From Lachnospira pectinoschiza (lineage in GTDB: Bacteria; Bacillota; Clostridia; Lachnospirales; Lachnospiraceae), in assembly GCF_900103815.1 (NCBI RefSeq), contig NZ_FNHZ01000001.1, positions 695,715-759,714 on the forward strand: a stretch of DNA of 64,000 nucleotides. Direction: 5' to 3'. The notes under the pieces were generated by a model, which was given only the letters and a program-made list of their open reading frames with translations, had not been told where the DNA came from and searched no databases. Positions within the stretch are counted from its first letter, which is position 1; each line of letters opens with the position of its first letter. Below are positions 62,800 through 64,000 of the stretch, in pieces. A program made the position numbers and the translations under genes.

Positions 62800-64000
62800 A
62801 TGAGAGATTATGTAAATCGTCTATCAAGAGGAAAATTTAATTTTGAAGAAAATCGACTTAAGTGTAAGGGAGAGATAGTAAGACTTGATATTGCAAAAGA
62901 CCTTATAACTGAGTCTAGCTTTGAATTAGAGGCATCAAATCCATTGAGAGGAATGGTTTTTGCCTCTGATTTAAGAGTGGAAATTATTGATAAGAATTTT
63001 GCCGGAACTAATATAGTTATTAGATATAGAGTGGATGGCAGGGATTTAAAGAAAAAGGAGAGTTTAGAGGGAAAGTTTGTGGTTATTAGTGAAGCTGGCG
63101 AACTTGAAATCCCTTACTCTTTTAAGTGCATTGAAAAGTTTGTGGAGACTAGTCTTGGTAATGCATCTAATCTCTTTCATTTTACAAACCTCTACCAAAC
63201 AGCCCCAAGCGAGGCTATGGAAATCTTTTTTAGTCCAGATTTTAAGGATATCTTTTTGGAAAATGATGAAAAGCTATCTAATATTTACGATGCCCTAAAG
63301 AATCGTGAGCACGGACTAGAATCTATTGAAGAGTTTTTAATTGCCCTAAATAAGAAGGTGGCAACTAGCTTTAAGCTAGCTGAAACTAAGAAAATCTATG
63401 AATGCCCAAACAGTAATCTTAAAGACTTTTTTGTAATAAAAAAATCGGGCTGGGGAAATTTTAAACTCGATTTATCTTGTGATGAGGAATTTATTAAGCT
63501 AGAGAATACTAGCTTAAATCAGGATGATTTCACAGGAGATATCTGCGAAGTTGAATATTTTATTGATGTAGAAAAATTACATAAGGGTAATAATTTTGCA
63601 AAAATACGACTTCGTTCTTTTAACGTAAATCTAGATTATATCATTGAAATTAAAGAGGATACACAGATTCTAAAATCTGAAGAAAAAACTAGACATAAAG
63701 AAAGTAAGCTTGCCTATAAGCATCTAGTTATGGAGTATCTTGATTACAGAATGAATATTATTCGACGTGATGATTTTATAAGTCACGTAAGAGAAATTGT
63801 AAATAAATATTATTCTTCTACAAAGGGAGATATATTTTTAAAACTAGCCCTTGCCCAGAGCTTTGTAATTACTGGGGAGGATGATCTAGCCTCAGAGATT
63901 ATTGAAGAGGTAAAGGTAGAAGCTCTAGCTAGTATGCACTCAAACCCTGTAAATTACGCTTATTTTCTCTATGTAAATAGTCTACTTTTAAAGTCAGGAG
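62800..64000 (+). CDS. DUF5717-like hypothetical protein (partial, runs off the window)
   Basis: An open frame of 400 codons from ATG 62800 (GGGAGGGG nine bases upstream) with no stop before the window ends. The N-terminus reads MRDYVNRLSRGKFNFEENRL, followed by beta-rich domains, then helical TPR-like sequence near the end (LKLALAQSFVITGEDDLASEIIEEV). This resembles the large DUF5717 proteins of Lachnospiraceae, usually over 1000 residues. Function unknown. Likely co-transcribed with rarA, 42 bases upstream. Confidence 0.75.
   Translation, partial: MRDYVNRLSRGKFNFEENRLKCKGEIVRLDIAKDLITESSFELEASNPLRGMVFASDLRVEIIDKNFAGTNIVIRYRVDGRDLKKKESLEGKFVVISEAGELEIPYSFKCIEKFVETSLGNASNLFHFTNLYQTAPSEAMEIFFSPDFKDIFLENDEKLSNIYDALKNREHGLESIEEFLIALNKKVATSFKLAETKKIYECPNSNLKDFFVIKKSGWGNFKLDLSCDEEFIKLENTSLNQDDFTGDICEVEYFIDVEKLHKGNNFAKIRLRSFNVNLDYIIEIKEDTQILKSEEKTRHKESKLAYKHLVMEYLDYRMNIIRRDDFISHVREIVNKYYSSTKGDIFLKLALAQSFVITGEDDLASEIIEEVKVEALASMHSNPVNYAYFLYVNSLLLKSG

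Overview
The window looks like a chromosomal segment of a low-GC, anaerobic Firmicute of the Lachnospiraceae (Butyrivibrio/Pseudobutyrivibrio/Lachnospira-like gut or rumen bacteria). The assignment is an inference from gene content: an infC-rpmI-rplT operon behind an L20-type leader, a full-length PurL, HemZ, a Feo system with FeoB-associated Cys-rich proteins, DUF2325/DUF3793/flavodoxin genes, NrdG, and plant-polysaccharide enzymes. The genes are AT-rich with strong Shine-Dalgarno sites. All but four are on the + strand, consistent with one replichore arm. I saw no rRNA, tRNA, prophage, transposase or CRISPR array.

Layout. 0-7.3 kb: a hypothetical protein, a YgiQ-type radical SAM protein, a putative sortase-anchored surface protein, a small hypothetical, release factor 3 and a glycosyltransferase. 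7.3-10.1 kb: an accessory island in which a GDSL/SGNH esterase gene lies between two ~480-bp direct repeats made partly of 63-bp tandem units; the second repeat carries a 159-bp insertion that the first lacks. 10.1-14 kb: a dockerin-bearing glucosaminidase followed by a membrane-anchored cohesin protein, a possible two-gene cohesin-dockerin pair. 14-25 kb: GH2 glycosidase, a second glycosyltransferase (minus strand), a Rad3/DinG-like helicase, a protein built of 26-residue repeats, a DUF342/FapA-like protein and two tandem succinylglutamate desuccinylase/aspartoacylase-family proteins. 25-29 kb: purL, ending in two units of a covarying hairpin motif that recurs after glyS. 29-38 kb: a metal-homeostasis block (HMA/FeoB-associated-like protein, DUF2325, DUF3793, flavodoxin, two FeoA, FeoB, a 46-aa FeoB-associated protein, a Fur-family regulator, DUF6110 and a P-type ATPase) with GTTAG-N6-CTAAC operator-like palindromes. 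38-44.5 kb: GGDEF-EAL protein, L20 leader, infC (ATT start), rpmI, rplT, a trigger-factor-like lipoprotein, and minus-strand mgtC-like, dut and nrdG. 44.7-48.1 kb: a PL26-like protein and a sugar isomerase. 48.4-64 kb: relA/spoT, an MBL hydrolase, hemZ, an M16C peptidase, era, glyS, recO, a zinc-ribbon membrane protein, rarA and a DUF5717-like gene running off the end.

Themes. Carbohydrate genes (GDSL esterase, GH2, PL26-like, isomerase) suggest a plant-polysaccharide lifestyle. The Feo block suggests coordinated ferrous-iron uptake linked to flavodoxin, the usual low-iron electron carrier. The most unusual non-coding content is (i) a ~165-bp mobile palindromic element predicted to fold as a cloverleaf, present in two full copies and one 34-bp deletion remnant, with its empty site visible in the window, and (ii) a tandem-hairpin motif after purL and glyS with compensatory base changes.
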